Origin: Trinickia dinghuensis | GTDB lineage: Bacteria; Pseudomonadota; Gammaproteobacteria; Burkholderiales; Burkholderiaceae | Direction: 5' to 3' | Assembly (NCBI RefSeq): GCF_003367175.1 | Contig: NZ_QRGA01000008.1 | Span: 248,001-312,000, forward strand | Length of the DNA stretch: 64,000 nucleotides | Shown here: piece after piece, positions 52,854 through 62,382 of the stretch | Numbering within the stretch: position 1 is the stretch's first letter | Layout of the letters: each line of letters begins with the position of its first letter | Made by a program: the position numbers and the translations under genes | The notes under the pieces: generated by a model | Database searches by the model: none | The model's input: the letters and a program-made list of their open reading frames with translations, nothing else | What the model was told of the DNA's origin: nothing

Positions 52854-54872
52854 TCACGGGTGCCGAATGTAATCGACGAGCGCCTTCGTATAAGCATCGG
52901 GCACCCGATCGAGCAAGCTCACGACGATCGTCGCCACGAACCCTGCCGGCACCCCGAACACGCCTGAACTGATCGGTTCGATCCCGAACCATTGCGGCCC
53001 GACAAACCCTGTCAGTTCCCTAAAGTACGGATAAGTCGACACGATGTAATACACGCACACGCCCAGCCCGGCGACCATCCCGGCAACAGCCCCATGCCTG
53101 GTCGTCCGCTTCCAGAACACCCCTAATACGAGCACCGGAAAAAAGCTCGAAGCCGCCAACGAAAACGCCGCGCCCACGAGAAACAAAATATTCCCCGTAT
53201 TGAGCGACGCCACATACGAAGCGAATAGCGCCACGCCCAGCAGCAAGATCTTCGAAATCGTGACCCGCCTTTGGCTAGACGCCGCAGGATCGATCATGTG
53301 GTAGTAGATGTCGTGCGACAGCGCGTTGGCGATCGTCAACAGCAACCCATCCGCCGTCGACAGCGCCGCCGCCAGCGCTCCCGACGCAACGAGCCCTGAA
53401 ATCACATACGGCAGCCCCGCGATCTCCGGCGCGGCCAGCACCACCACATCAGGCTGCATTCGAATCGCGGACCATCGGATGATGCCGTCTCCACTGCTGC
53501 TATCGATCCCGATCAAGCCCGGCTCCGCGCGATGCCATTGCGTCACCCATGCTGGCCAATCGTTCATCGAATGGCCAACGAGGTGCGTCATCACTTCATA
53601 CTTGATCAGGACGGCCAGCACCGGCACGGTGACGTAAAACAGCGCCACGAAAAACAGCGTCCACGCAACGGAACGCCGCGCCGAGCTAACCGAAGTGGTC
53701 GTGTTGTAACGCGTCAAGATGTGCGGCAAGCTCGCCGTCCCCAGCGACAAACACAGCAGCAGCGACAGAAAATTGCGCTCGTGCGTCATCCGCTCTGCGT
53801 CGTTCGAAGCAGGAAACGGTTCGTACATCGGCACGGGATCCGTCGCCCGCGCAAGCAGATCGTCGCGCGCCTGCGTCCAGACGACGCGCGCAGCAGCCGC
53901 ATCGCGCGGAAACGCCGATAGCTCGGCCTCGCGTTCATGGATGTCGCGCAACGGCCCATCGTGACGGCGCAAGTCGTCGAGTTCACGCATCAAATGCGTT
54001 TTCTGCTCGATATACGAGGCCGGCAACGCGGCGATCTGCGCATCGATATGCGCTGCCCGCTCCCGATACGACACGCGCACGCGCTGCTCCTGCGGCGAAT
54101 CGCGCACGACGGCATCGAGCTTCTCCATGCGCGCCATCAATCGGCCGTACGTCAACTGCGGCACCCATCCGAGCCCGTCCTTGTGCGCGATCATCGATAC
54201 CGGAATCAAGAACGCGCTGATGAGAATGACGTACTGCGCAACCTGAGTCCAAGTCACCGCACGCATGCCGCCGAGAAACGAGCAGACGAGAATGCCGGCC
54301 AAGCCGCAAGCAATGCCGATCGCGAAATCGACACCGATAAAGCGCGTCGCAATGATCCCCACGCCTTGAATCTGCGCGACGAGATAAACGAACGAACATA
54401 GGATCGCAGCCGCCGCGGCGATGCCGCGCACCACGTTGCTCGAATAGCGCGTGCCGAGAAAATCCGGGATCGTGTAGCGCGCGAGCTTGCGAACGTAAGG
54501 TGCAAGTAGGAATGCAACTAGACAATACCCGCCGGTCCACCCCATCAGGTACGCGAGTCCGTCGTAGCCCGTGGCATAGAGCGACCCGGCCAACCCGATG
54601 AACGAAGCCGCCGACAGCCAATCGGCCGCCGTCGCCATGCCGTTGAAGGCAGCCGGCACGCGCCGTCCCGCCACGTAGTATTCGACGAGATCGGAGGTGC
54701 GCGACAGCAAGCCGATCACGGCATAGACGGCGATGGGCACGAACAAGAAGACGTAGCCGACCCAGACGCCTGGCCCCGTCGCTCGCTCGACCCGCCACAT
54801 CGTATAGATGAACAAAAAGAAGCCGAGCGTATAGAGCACATACGCGCGAACCAGCCGGTTCACAAGCGTCAT
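52854..54872 (-). CDS. Sodium:solute symporter, VC_2705-type large subunit
   Basis: A 672-residue membrane protein from ATG 54872. SSF-type helices are visible (YVFLFVPIAVYAVIGLLSR, FNGMATAADWLSAASFIGLAG, the sodium-site STADGLLLTIANALSHD). It is longer than usual because a hydrophilic, coiled-coil-like insertion of about 110 residues (about 238-345: MEKLDAVVRDSPQEQR, YIEQKTHLMRELDDLRRHD) interrupts the membrane part. With the small DUF4212 protein it forms the Na-symport large/small pair, here directly downstream of acs, suggesting acetate or another carboxylate as substrate. Confidence 0.88.
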   Translation of the reverse strand: MTLVNRLVRAYVLYTLGFFLFIYTMWRVERATGPGVWVGYVFLFVPIAVYAVIGLLSRTSDLVEYYVAGRRVPAAFNGMATAADWLSAASFIGLAGSLYATGYDGLAYLMGWTGGYCLVAFLLAPYVRKLARYTIPDFLGTRYSSNVVRGIAAAAAILCSFVYLVAQIQGVGIIATRFIGVDFAIGIACGLAGILVCSFLGGMRAVTWTQVAQYVILISAFLIPVSMIAHKDGLGWVPQLTYGRLMARMEKLDAVVRDSPQEQRVRVSYRERAAHIDAQIAALPASYIEQKTHLMRELDDLRRHDGPLRDIHEREAELSAFPRDAAAARVVWTQARDDLLARATDPVPMYEPFPASNDAERMTHERNFLSLLLCLSLGTASLPHILTRYNTTTSVSSARRSVAWTLFFVALFYVTVPVLAVLIKYEVMTHLVGHSMNDWPAWVTQWHRAEPGLIGIDSSSGDGIIRWSAIRMQPDVVVLAAPEIAGLPYVISGLVASGALAAALSTADGLLLTIANALSHDIYYHMIDPAASSQRRVTISKILLLGVALFASYVASLNTGNILFLVGAAFSLAASSFFPVLVLGVFWKRTTRHGAVAGMVAGLGVCVYYIVSTYPYFRELTGFVGPQWFGIEPISSGVFGVPAGFVATIVVSLLDRVPDAYTKALVDYIRHP

Positions 54873-55228
54873 GGAGCCGCCTCGCGGACGGCATCGCTCC
54901 CGGCGTCGGCCTGGGCGGCCTGTTGCAAGCGCCGATCGGCGCGCGCCATGGCAAAGATATAAACCGCAATCAGAAGCAGGTAGACGACGATCGCCCCCTG
55001 CGCGCCGATATAAAACGGCAGCCTGAACCCGGCCACACGCACGCTCGATAATCTTCGCGCCAAGAGCGGCACGACGAACGAGAGGACGAAGCCGATCAGC
55101 ATCAACACGCCGATCAACGTCACATTGAAGCGCCAGTAGCGGCGATGCGCGAGCGCCATCGCACTCGAAACCGGAGGCGGTTCGAGCGAGCGTTGAGCGA
55201 CGGGATCGAGAGCACGTGGCGCGGCCAT
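54869..55228 (-). CDS. DUF4212 small subunit of sodium:solute symporter
   Basis: A 119-residue protein from ATG 55228 (MAAPRALDPVAQRS) with two membrane helices (FNVTLIGVLMLIGFVLSFVV, QGAIVVYLLLIAVYIFAMA) and the DUF4212 signature around HRRYWRFNVTL. It overlaps the symporter start by four bases. A terminator hairpin ends only about 14 bp upstream of its start, and an in-frame upstream extension to 55360 crosses that hairpin and is rejected. Confidence 0.85.
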   Translation of the reverse strand: MAAPRALDPVAQRSLEPPPVSSAMALAHRRYWRFNVTLIGVLMLIGFVLSFVVPLLARRLSSVRVAGFRLPFYIGAQGAIVVYLLLIAVYIFAMARADRRLQQAAQADAGSDAVREAAP

Positions 55229-55241
55229 GCGCCTATTTATC

Positions 55242-55279
55242 AAAAAGGGACGGCGCGGGCAATTGGGATTGTCCGCGCC
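55242..55279 (-). terminator. Hairpin with T-run just after acs
   Basis: A 12-bp stem with one G-T wobble (55252-55263 with 55268-55279) is followed on the minus strand by TTTTTG (55246-55241). It lies about 90 bp after the acs stop and about 14 bp before the DUF4212 start codon. It is a normal terminator for acs, or an attenuator deciding how much transcription reaches the symporter genes. Confidence 0.7.
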
Positions 55280-55366
55280 GCCCCTTCGGAAGGCGCCGCT
55301 CAAAGAGGCGAAGATGCCGCGCGCCGCACTCGCCCAATGCCGGTGGCGAGCGTGACGCAACGGCCG

Positions 55367-57349
55367 TCAACGCACCTGTGCGAGCTGTTCGAGGATCGCG
55401 GGATTCTCGAGCGTCGAGACGTCTTGGGTAATCGCCTCGCCCTTAGCCAACGAGCGCAGCAGGCGCCGCATGATCTTGCCCGAACGCGTCTTCGGCAGGT
55501 TGTCGCCGAAACGCACGTCCTTCGGCTTGGCGATCGGCCCGATCTCCTTGGCGACCCAAGCACGCAGCTCATTGGCGAGCTTCTCCGCTTCCTCGCCTTC
55601 GGGGCGCGAGCGCTTCAGCACGACGAACGCCACGACGGCTTCGCCCGTCGTCTCGTCGGGCCGGCCCACCACGGCCGCTTCGGCCACGATCGGATTCGAC
55701 ACCAGCGCCGATTCGATCTCCATCGTCCCGAGCCGGTGGCCCGATACGTTGAGCACGTCGTCGATACGGCCCATGATCGTGAAGTAGCCCGTGTCCTTGT
55801 CGCGCACCGCGCCGTCGCCGGCGAGGTACAGCTTGCCGCCCAGCTCGGCGGGGAAATAGCTCTTCTTGAAGCGCTCGGGATCGCCCCACACGGTACGCAG
55901 CATCGCCGGCCACGGACGCTTCACGACGAGAATGCCGCCCTGCCCGTTCGGCACGTCCTGCCCCGTCTCATCGACCACCGCGGCCATGATGCCCGGCAGC
56001 GGCAGCGTGCACGAGCCCGGCACGAGCGGCGTCGCGCCCGGCAACGGCGAAATCATATGGCCGCCCGTCTCGGTCTGCCACCACGTATCCACGACAGGGC
56101 AACGCTTGCCGCCCACGTTCTCGTGATACCAGACCCAGGCTTCGGGATTGATCGGCTCGCCGACCGTCCCGATGATCCGCAGGCTCGACAAGTCATAGCT
56201 CTTCGGATGCACCTTCGAATCGGCTTCGGCGATCTTGATCAGTGAACGGATGGCCGTCGGCGCCGTATAGAAGACGCTGACCTTGTGCTTCTCGATCATG
56301 CTCCAGAAGCGGCCGCCGTTCGGGTAGGTCGGCACGCCCTCGAACACGACTTGCGTCGCGCCGAGCGCGAGCGGCCCGTACGTGATGTAGCTGTGGCCCG
56401 TGACCCAGCCGATGTCGGCCGTGCACCAGAACACGTCCGAAGGCTTCCAGTCGAACGTCCATTTGATCGTCTGCGCGGCCCACAGCAGATACCCGCCCGT
56501 GCTGTGCTGGACGCCCTTGGGCTTGCCCGTCGAGCCGGACGTGTACAGCACGAACAGCGGATGCTCGGCGCTCAGCCACTCGGGCTCGCATGTATCGGCC
56601 TCTTTCCCGGCGGCCTCGTTCATCCACAGATCGCGCGATGCGTCCCATTGGACGCTCCCGCCGGTGCGGCGATAGACGAACACGCTCTTGACGGCTTCGC
56701 ATCCGCCCATGGCCAATGCTTCGTCGGCGATGTTCTTGAGCGGCAGCGCCTTGCCGCCGCGCATTTGCTCGTCGGCCGTCACGAGCGCGACCGCGCCGAC
56801 GTCGACGAGCCGCTCGTTCAGCGATTTCGACGAGAAGCCGCCGAACACGACCGAGTGCGGCGCGCCGATGCGGGCGCAGGCCTGCATCGCGACGACACCC
56901 TCGACCGACATCGGCATATAGATGACGACGCGATCGCCCTTCTTCACCCCGCGCCGCTTCAGCGCATTCGCGAAGCGGCAAACGCGGCCGAGCAAATCCT
57001 TATAGGTGATGTTCGTCGAGGTACCGTCGTCGGTCTCGAAGATCAAGGCCGTGCGATCGCCGTTGCCGGCCTCGACGTGGCGGTCGAGACAGTTGTACGA
57101 CGCGTTCAGCTCGCCGTCTTCGAACCACTTGTAAAACGGCGCGTTGGACTCGTCGAGCACTTTCGTGAACGGCTTGCGCCAGGAGAGCGTCTCCTTCGCC
57201 AGCTTGGCCCAAAAGCCCTCGTAATCCCGCTCGGCCTCCGCCATGAGCGCCCGATATGCGTCCATTCCCGAAATCGTCGCTCCGGCCACCGCTTCCGCGG
57301 ACGGCGGGAATACACGGCCTTCGTGAAGAACCGATTCAATCGCAGACAT
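55367..57349 (-). CDS. acsA: Acetyl-coenzyme A synthetase
   Basis: A 660-residue ANL-superfamily enzyme from ATG 57349, the normal length for AcsA. Motifs: AMP-binding [16 protein letters not shown], the acetate-site region [31 protein letters not shown], and the C-terminal [16 protein letters not shown] hinge and [14 protein letters not shown] with the regulated acetylatable Lys. It makes acetyl-CoA from acetate, ATP and CoA. It lies just before the sodium:solute symporter pair on the same strand, and divergent from fumarase. Confidence 0.97.
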   Translation of the reverse strand: MSAIESVLHEGRVFPPSAEAVAGATISGMDAYRALMAEAERDYEGFWAKLAKETLSWRKPFTKVLDESNAPFYKWFEDGELNASYNCLDRHVEAGNGDRTALIFETDDGTSTNITYKDLLGRVCRFANALKRRGVKKGDRVVIYMPMSVEGVVAMQACARIGAPHSVVFGGFSSKSLNERLVDVGAVALVTADEQMRGGKALPLKNIADEALAMGGCEAVKSVFVYRRTGGSVQWDASRDLWMNEAAGKEADTCEPEWLSAEHPLFVLYTSGSTGKPKGVQHSTGGYLLWAAQTIKWTFDWKPSDVFWCTADIGWVTGHSYITYGPLALGATQVVFEGVPTYPNGGRFWSMIEKHKVSVFYTAPTAIRSLIKIAEADSKVHPKSYDLSSLRIIGTVGEPINPEAWVWYHENVGGKRCPVVDTWWQTETGGHMISPLPGATPLVPGSCTLPLPGIMAAVVDETGQDVPNGQGGILVVKRPWPAMLRTVWGDPERFKKSYFPAELGGKLYLAGDGAVRDKDTGYFTIMGRIDDVLNVSGHRLGTMEIESALVSNPIVAEAAVVGRPDETTGEAVVAFVVLKRSRPEGEEAEKLANELRAWVAKEIGPIAKPKDVRFGDNLPKTRSGKIMRRLLRSLAKGEAITQDVSTLENPAILEQLAQVR

Positions 57350-57797
57350 CGACTACTCCCTTATGGACAAGATGAAACTCGAATCCGGCGCGCCGGCCGC
57401 GCACATAGAGCGCAAAGCCGCGCGAGGACGTATGGAATGCCGCATTGCAACAACGACGGGCGCGACCCATCGCGTTCGCAATAGCCGTTGCACAGTACCG
57501 CCATCAACTTACCGGGTTCTTACATGGTGCGCCATTGCATTGGCCGTTCGTTCGTTCGATCTCGTTCTCTCGGCGCGGCGCCCCGGGTTCATGCGACAGC
57601 ATACGGCCCTCTACAATGCTAGCCGAACCTGCATGCGCTTCTTCATCGCATTCGGGTTTACGCTGTTATCGGCGAGTTGCCCAGCCCGGCGCTCCCGACG
57701 CCCGCTCGGCACGCGCGGTACAATAGCGCGATTTTTTTCGCGCGCGTCTTTGCGCATACGTTTTCGACTTGCCGCTCCGTCCCCACAGCCTTCAGCC
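57350..57797. other. Divergent intergenic region, acs / fumarase
   Basis: A 448-bp stretch with no supported gene. An open plus-strand frame running into fumarase from 57363 is Arg/Ser-rich shadow. It contains short direct GTTCGTTC repeats near 57545 and a TACAAT with GCGCGA/TCGCGC dyad near 57719-57745, which may belong to the fumarase promoter; the -35 partner is not clear. Confidence 0.5.
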
Positions 57798-59333
57798 ATG
57801 ACAGTCATCAAACAGGAAGACCTCATCCAGAGCGTCGCCGACGCACTGCAGTACATCAGCTACTACCATCCGCTCGACTACATTCAGGCCCTCGGCCGCG
57901 CGTACGAGCTCGAGGAAAGCCCGGCCGCGAAAGACGCGATCGCGCAAATTCTGACGAATAGCCGCATGTGCGCCGAGGGCCGCCGGCCGATCTGCCAAGA
58001 CACGGGCATCGTCACCATCTTCCTGAAGATCGGCATGGACGTGCGCTGGGGCAGCGAAAGCGGCCCGGCGACGATGAGCGTCACCGACATGGTCAACGAA
58101 GGCGTGCGCCGCGGCTATCTGAACCCCGACAACGTTCTGCGCGCATCGATCGTGAATCCGCCCGAAGGCGCGCGCAAGAACACGAAGGACAATACGCCGG
58201 CCGTCATCCACTACGAAGTCGTGCCCGGCGATAAAGTCGACGTGCAGGTCGCGGCCAAGGGCGGCGGCTCCGAGAACAAATCGAAGTTCGCGATGCTCAA
58301 CCCGTCCGACTCGATCGTCGACTGGATCCTGAAGACCGTGCCGACGATGGGCGCCGGCTGGTGCCCGCCGGGCATGCTCGGCATCGGCATCGGCGGCACC
58401 GCCGAGAAGGCGATGCTGATGGCGAAGGAATCGCTGATGGATCCGATCGACATCCAGGACATCATCGCCCGCGGCCCGCGCGACTGGATCGAAGCGCTGC
58501 GCATCGAGCTGCACGAAAAGGTGAATGCGCTCGGTATCGGCGCGCAAGGGCTCGGCGGCCTGGCCACCGTGCTCGACGTCAAGATCATGGCTACGGCCAC
58601 GCACGCGGCGTCCAAGCCGGTCGCGATCATCCCGAACTGCGCGGCCACACGCCATGCGCACTTCACGCTGGACGGCTCGGGCGCGGCCCATCTCGAAGCG
58701 CCCTCGCTCGACGCATGGCCGAAGGTGCAGTGGGAGCCGAACACGGAGACGAGCAAGCGGGTCGATCTGAACACGCTCACGCCCGAGGAAGTTGCTAGCT
58801 GGAAGCCGGGCCAAACGCTGCTGCTCTCGGGCAAGATGCTCACGGGCCGCGACGCTGCGCACAAGCGCATCGCCGACATGCTCGCCAAGGGCGAAAAGCT
58901 GCCCGTCGATTTCACGAACCGTGTGATCTATTACGTCGGCCCCGTGGATCCGGTGCGCGACGAAGTCGTCGGCCCGGCCGGCCCGACCACGGCCACCCGC
59001 ATGGATAAATTCACCGAGACGATGCTCGCGCAAACGGGCCTCATTTCGATGATCGGCAAGGCCGAGCGCGGCCCGGTCGCGATCGAGGCGATCAAGCAGC
59101 ACAAGGCGGCTTACCTGATGGCCGTCGGCGGTGCCGCCTATCTCGTGTCGAAGGCGATTCGCGGTGCTAAGGTGCTCGCGTTCGAAGATCTGGGCATGGA
59201 AGCGATCTACGAATTCGACGTCTCGGATATGCCGGTGACGGTGGCCGTCGATTCGACGGGCACGTCGGTTCATCAGACGGGACCGAAGGAATGGCAAGCC
59301 AAGATCGGCAAGCTGCCCGTCGTGACGGCCTAA
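57798..59333 (+). CDS. fumA: Fumarate hydratase, class I (4Fe-4S)
   Basis: A 511-residue protein from ATG 57798; the open frame extends upstream but becomes low complexity. Class I fumarase features: RPICQDTGIVTIFLKIG, VIHYEVVPGDKVDVQVAAKGGGSENKSK region, GWCPPGMLGIGIGG, and PNCAATRHAH, which include Cys ligands of the oxygen-sensitive 4Fe-4S cluster. It interconverts fumarate and malate in the citric acid cycle. The gene ends before a short hairpin terminator at 59358-59384. Confidence 0.95.
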   Translation: MTVIKQEDLIQSVADALQYISYYHPLDYIQALGRAYELEESPAAKDAIAQILTNSRMCAEGRRPICQDTGIVTIFLKIGMDVRWGSESGPATMSVTDMVNEGVRRGYLNPDNVLRASIVNPPEGARKNTKDNTPAVIHYEVVPGDKVDVQVAAKGGGSENKSKFAMLNPSDSIVDWILKTVPTMGAGWCPPGMLGIGIGGTAEKAMLMAKESLMDPIDIQDIIARGPRDWIEALRIELHEKVNALGIGAQGLGGLATVLDVKIMATATHAASKPVAIIPNCAATRHAHFTLDGSGAAHLEAPSLDAWPKVQWEPNTETSKRVDLNTLTPEEVASWKPGQTLLLSGKMLTGRDAAHKRIADMLAKGEKLPVDFTNRVIYYVGPVDPVRDEVVGPAGPTTATRMDKFTETMLAQTGLISMIGKAERGPVAIEAIKQHKAAYLMAVGGAAYLVSKAIRGAKVLAFEDLGMEAIYEFDVSDMPVTVAVDSTGTSVHQTGPKEWQAKIGKLPVVTA

Positions 59334-59357
59334 AGCCGCGCTAGGTTCGCAGCGATG

Positions 59358-59384
59358 AAAGCCGGGCCGCGTGTCCGGCTTTTT
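59358..59384 (+). terminator. Terminator after fumarase
   Basis: AAAGCCGG (59358-59365) pairs with CCGGCTTT (59375-59382), followed by a T-run to 59384. It lies 25 bp after the fumarase stop, a standard intrinsic terminator. Confidence 0.8.
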
Positions 59385-59503
59385 CTATGGGACGAACGAT
59401 GGGCAAGCCTCCGCCGAACAGCTGATATTGGGCTCGAAGCCTTGGCTTTTGCGCTTTCAGCGTTTATCGTTTGCGTTCAATGCCCCACGAAGAAGGAATC
59501 AAA

Positions 59504-59986
59504 ATGCAAGGCGACAAGAAGGTCATCGAATACTTGAACGCACAGCTCAAGAACGAGCTCACGGCGATCAACCAGTACTTCCTGCACGCACGGATGTACA
59601 AGCATTGGGGCCTCGACAAGCTCGGCAAGCACGAGTACGACGAATCGATCGGCGAAATGAAGCACGCCGATATGCTGATCGAACGCGTCTTCATGCTCGA
59701 CGGCCTGCCCAACCTGCAAGACTTGCACAAGCTGCTGATCGGCGAGGAAACGAAAGAGATCCTCGAATGCGACCTGAAGCTCGAGCAGGGCTCGCAAGCC
59801 ACCTGCAAAGAGGCGATCGCCTATTGCGAGTCGGTGCAAGATTACGTTTCGCGAGGCATCTTCTCGACGATCCTCGACGATACCGAAGAGCACATCGATT
59901 GGCTCGAAACGCAGCTCGATCTCATCGACAAGATCGGGATCCAGAACTATCAGCAATCTGCAATGGGCTCGCCCTCCGACTCCTGA
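59504..59986 (+). CDS. bfr: Bacterioferritin
   Basis: A 160-residue protein from ATG 59504, with GAAGGAA upstream. Ferroxidase-centre and heme features are visible: Glu18 ([10 protein letters not shown]), Glu51, His54 and Met52 as heme ligand ([14 protein letters not shown]), Glu94, and His130. The residue three before His130, normally Glu, is Thr127 (DDTEEHIDW), with Glu128 and Glu129 after it. It stores iron in a 24-mer shell. It lies between fumarase and murI, with bfd about 1.1 kb downstream. Confidence 0.93.
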   Translation: MQGDKKVIEYLNAQLKNELTAINQYFLHARMYKHWGLDKLGKHEYDESIGEMKHADMLIERVFMLDGLPNLQDLHKLLIGEETKEILECDLKLEQGSQATCKEAIAYCESVQDYVSRGIFSTILDDTEEHIDWLETQLDLIDKIGIQNYQQSAMGSPSDS

Positions 59987-60034
59987 TCGTTCGACGCTGC
60001 CCGCTCGCTCCTCTCGCCTCTCCTCTTGCCGGCC

Positions 60035-60937
60035 ATGATCGCACTGCACGACGTGTCCTTGCCCGAATCCGAGCCTTCGACGGCGCCCTCGTCGCCGGGC
60101 GGCAATCCCGCACCCATCGGCATCTTCGATTCGGGGCTGGGCGGGCTATCGGTGCTGCGTGCGATCCGGGCGCAGTTGCCCGGTGAGGCGCTGCTTTACG
60201 TCGCCGATTCGCTACATGCGCCCTATGGGCTGCGCGATAACGCGTTCATCTCGGCGCGCACGCTGGCAATCGGAGAATGGCTCGTCTCGCAAGGGGCGAA
60301 GGCGCTCGTCGTCGCATGCAACACAGCGACAGCCGAATCGATCGCGCTCGCGCGCGGCCGGCTGTCGATCCCGATCATTGGGGTGGAGCCCGGCATCAAG
60401 CCCGCGGCCGGCCTGTCGAAGTCGCGGATCGCGGGGGTGCTCGCCACGCAGGTCACGCTTCGCAGCGAACGGTTCCGGTCGTTGATCGAACGCTACGCGG
60501 CCGATTGCCAATTCATTTGCCAACCGGGCCACGGGCTCGTGGAAGCGGTGGAGCGATGCGAAATCGACACGATCGACGTGCGCGCCCTGCTCGCGCGCTA
60601 CATCGATCCGATGCTCGCGGCCGGTGCCGATACGCTCGTGCTCGGTTGCACGCACTACCCGTTTCTCGATGCCGCGATCCGCGAGATTGCCGCCGGGCGC
60701 CTTGCCCTCGTCGATACGAGCGTGGCCATCGCGCGCCAACTCGAACGCGTGCTGGAGGCGAGCGGCCTGCGTGCGCCGGCCGACGGGCAGCCCGCGCAGC
60801 CACGGCTTTGCTCGACCGACGAAGGCGCTCACATGCGCACGCTCGCGTCGACGCTGCTCGGCCTCGATGTTCCCGTCGAACGGGTATCGATCACGGCGTC
60901 GTGCGGCACGGCGCCGGGCCGCTCTCACGCCGCTTGA
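60035..60937 (+). CDS. murI: Glutamate racemase
   Basis: A 300-residue protein from ATG 60035, close to a weaker in-frame TTG at 60026. Motifs: IGIFDSGLGGLSVLRAI near the start, YVADSLHAPYG, the first catalytic Cys in ALVVACNTATAES and the second in LVLGCTHYPFLD, and VDTSVAIARQ. It makes D-glutamate for peptidoglycan. The N-terminal 25 residues before IGIFDSG are a loose Ser/Pro extension. It stands between bfr and bfd on the plus strand. Confidence 0.95.
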   Translation: MIALHDVSLPESEPSTAPSSPGGNPAPIGIFDSGLGGLSVLRAIRAQLPGEALLYVADSLHAPYGLRDNAFISARTLAIGEWLVSQGAKALVVACNTATAESIALARGRLSIPIIGVEPGIKPAAGLSKSRIAGVLATQVTLRSERFRSLIERYAADCQFICQPGHGLVEAVERCEIDTIDVRALLARYIDPMLAAGADTLVLGCTHYPFLDAAIREIAAGRLALVDTSVAIARQLERVLEASGLRAPADGQPAQPRLCSTDEGAHMRTLASTLLGLDVPVERVSITASCGTAPGRSHAA

Positions 60938-61053
60938 GCCAACGGCCCGCCGTGCGCGGCCGATCCGCTTCGCCTCTATCCCGATAAGGGGCACGACCAC
61001 CGCTGCTCGCTTGTTACAAAAAATAAGACACTCCGCTTGCCAAGCTCACGAAA

Positions 61054-61072
61054 CGTAATGATAATAGTTCGC
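61054..61072 (+). promoter_or_regulatory. Candidate Fur box upstream of bfd
   Basis: The 19 bases at 61054-61072 include TAATGATAAT and match the Fur consensus at about 13 positions. It lies 27 bp before the bfd start. Fur control would switch on bfd, and perhaps the tonB-exbB-exbD genes behind it, when iron is scarce, consistent with their roles. Confidence 0.55.
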
Positions 61073-61098
61073 ATTAACGTTCTGGTTTCTCTTCAGTC

Positions 61099-61341
61099 AT
61101 GATCGTCTGCGTGTGCAAGTCCGTTTCCGACCGCAAGATCCGCGCTGCCATCGCGGAGGGGGCGGACACGTTCGATGAGTTGCAGTTCGAACTCGGCGTT
61201 GCCACCTGCTGTGGCAAATGCGAAGAGTCCGTGCGCGATGTCATGGCCCAGTGCGGTGTCTGTGAAAGCCAATGCGGCGTCGAGCGGCACATCCCGTCGC
61301 AGCCGATGCACGTGACCTTCTACGAACGCAAGGCCGCCTAA
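61099..61341 (+). CDS. bfd: Bacterioferritin-associated ferredoxin
   Basis: An 80-residue [2Fe-2S] protein from ATG 61099. The Cys pattern is CVCK near the start and CCGKCEESV later, the Bfd ligand set. It delivers electrons to bacterioferritin to release iron. The last about 25 residues (CGVCESQCGVERHIP) hold three extra Cys beyond the usual Bfd fold. A Fur-box-like site lies just upstream, and tonB follows about 220 bp downstream. Confidence 0.9.
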   Translation: MIVCVCKSVSDRKIRAAIAEGADTFDELQFELGVATCCGKCEESVRDVMAQCGVCESQCGVERHIPSQPMHVTFYERKAA

Positions 61342-61446
61342 GTTTCCGGCGTCATTCGCCCGAATTATTCGCCCTTACCCGCTTTTTTCGTCGGCACGCC
61401 AGTTCGCTTCAGCCAGCAGCCGCTCGTTTTGCTCGAGGAGCCCGAG

Positions 61447-61509
61447 ATGGAACTGCTCATTGGTTTCGTTGCGACCCTGTGTATCTCCGTGCTGGTCTGC
61501 CGCTCATGA
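61447..61509 (+). CDS. 20-residue hydrophobic small membrane peptide
   Basis: MELLIGFVATLCISVLVCRS from ATG 61447 with GAGGAG (61435-61440) six bases upstream and TGA at 61507-61509. The peptide is one membrane helix with a single charged end. It lies in the 220-bp gap between bfd and tonB. The good ribosome-binding site supports translation, but the short length leaves it unproven. Confidence 0.45.
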   Translation: MELLIGFVATLCISVLVCRS

Positions 61510-61563
61510 AGCGGCATCGTGTCACTCAACGCGCTCGCAGCGCCGCCTCAGATTCACGCTAAC

Positions 61564-62349
61564 ATGCAAGCCTCGTCTTCCGTCGTGGCCGGCGCCCGCC
61601 CGGCAGCACCGCTCGGCATGTCGCGTTCGCGTATCGTCCCCGCTTTGCTCGGCGTAGCACTCGCTCATGCCGTGCTCATCGCCGTTTTCCTGACGTCCAA
61701 TAGTGCGCCGGCTCCGCGCCCCGTTCAGTCGACGGCCATCGTCGCCCAACTGCTCAGTCCGCAATCCGACGCGCCCCCCGTGGCCGTGCAATCGGCGCCT
61801 CAACCGCCGGCCAAGCCGGCCCATACCGAGCCCGTTCGGCCGCATGTGAGCGCGCCAAAACCACCTGCGCCGCACCCGCGCGTGCCGGTGCCCGCAGCGA
61901 CCCGGTCGATCGCCCCGGCACCCGCCCCGGCCGTGTCTCCGGCGCCGCCGAGCCAGGCAACCGCAAGCACAAGCGCGCCAACTACCGCAACGCAGACGGC
62001 TGCCGCCGCGACCGGCGCATCGTCATCAAAGGCACCCGCCGCGCCCGAAACGATGGCGATCGCGGCACCGAAGCACGTCGAGCATGCCGATTGCCACATC
62101 GTCAAACCGGACTACCCCGAACTCTCGCGGCGCCGCGAGGAAACGGGTACGGCCACAGTGCGATTCGTCATCGGCACGACCGGCGCCGTCGAAACAGTCA
62201 CGCTCGTCAAGAGCAGCGGTTTCGCGCGGCTCGACGATGCCGCCATCGCGGCGCTGCGCCAAAGCACGTGCCAGCCTTTCGTTGAAAACGGCTCACCTAT
62301 CCGCGTTTCCTACACGCAAGCGTTCAAGTTCGGGCTCGACGACGACTGA
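61564..62349 (+). CDS. tonB: TonB energy transducer
   Basis: A 261-residue protein from ATG 61564; the in-frame start at 61519 adds 15 residues with no ribosome-binding site. N-terminal membrane anchor about 20-45 (IVPALLGVALAHAVLIAVFL), a long Pro/Ala/Thr-rich periplasmic spacer (about 50-170), and the TonB C-terminal domain about 175-261 (CHIVKPDYPELSRRREETG, GTTGAVETVTLVKSSGF). It is followed by exbB and exbD, making a complete motor that powers the window's TonB-dependent receptor and others. Confidence 0.9.
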   Translation: MQASSSVVAGARPAAPLGMSRSRIVPALLGVALAHAVLIAVFLTSNSAPAPRPVQSTAIVAQLLSPQSDAPPVAVQSAPQPPAKPAHTEPVRPHVSAPKPPAPHPRVPVPAATRSIAPAPAPAVSPAPPSQATASTSAPTTATQTAAAATGASSSKAPAAPETMAIAAPKHVEHADCHIVKPDYPELSRRREETGTATVRFVIGTTGAVETVTLVKSSGFARLDDAAIAALRQSTCQPFVENGSPIRVSYTQAFKFGLDDD

Positions 62350-62382
62350 ACGCCTATTTACCAAAAAGAAAAGGACGTACCT

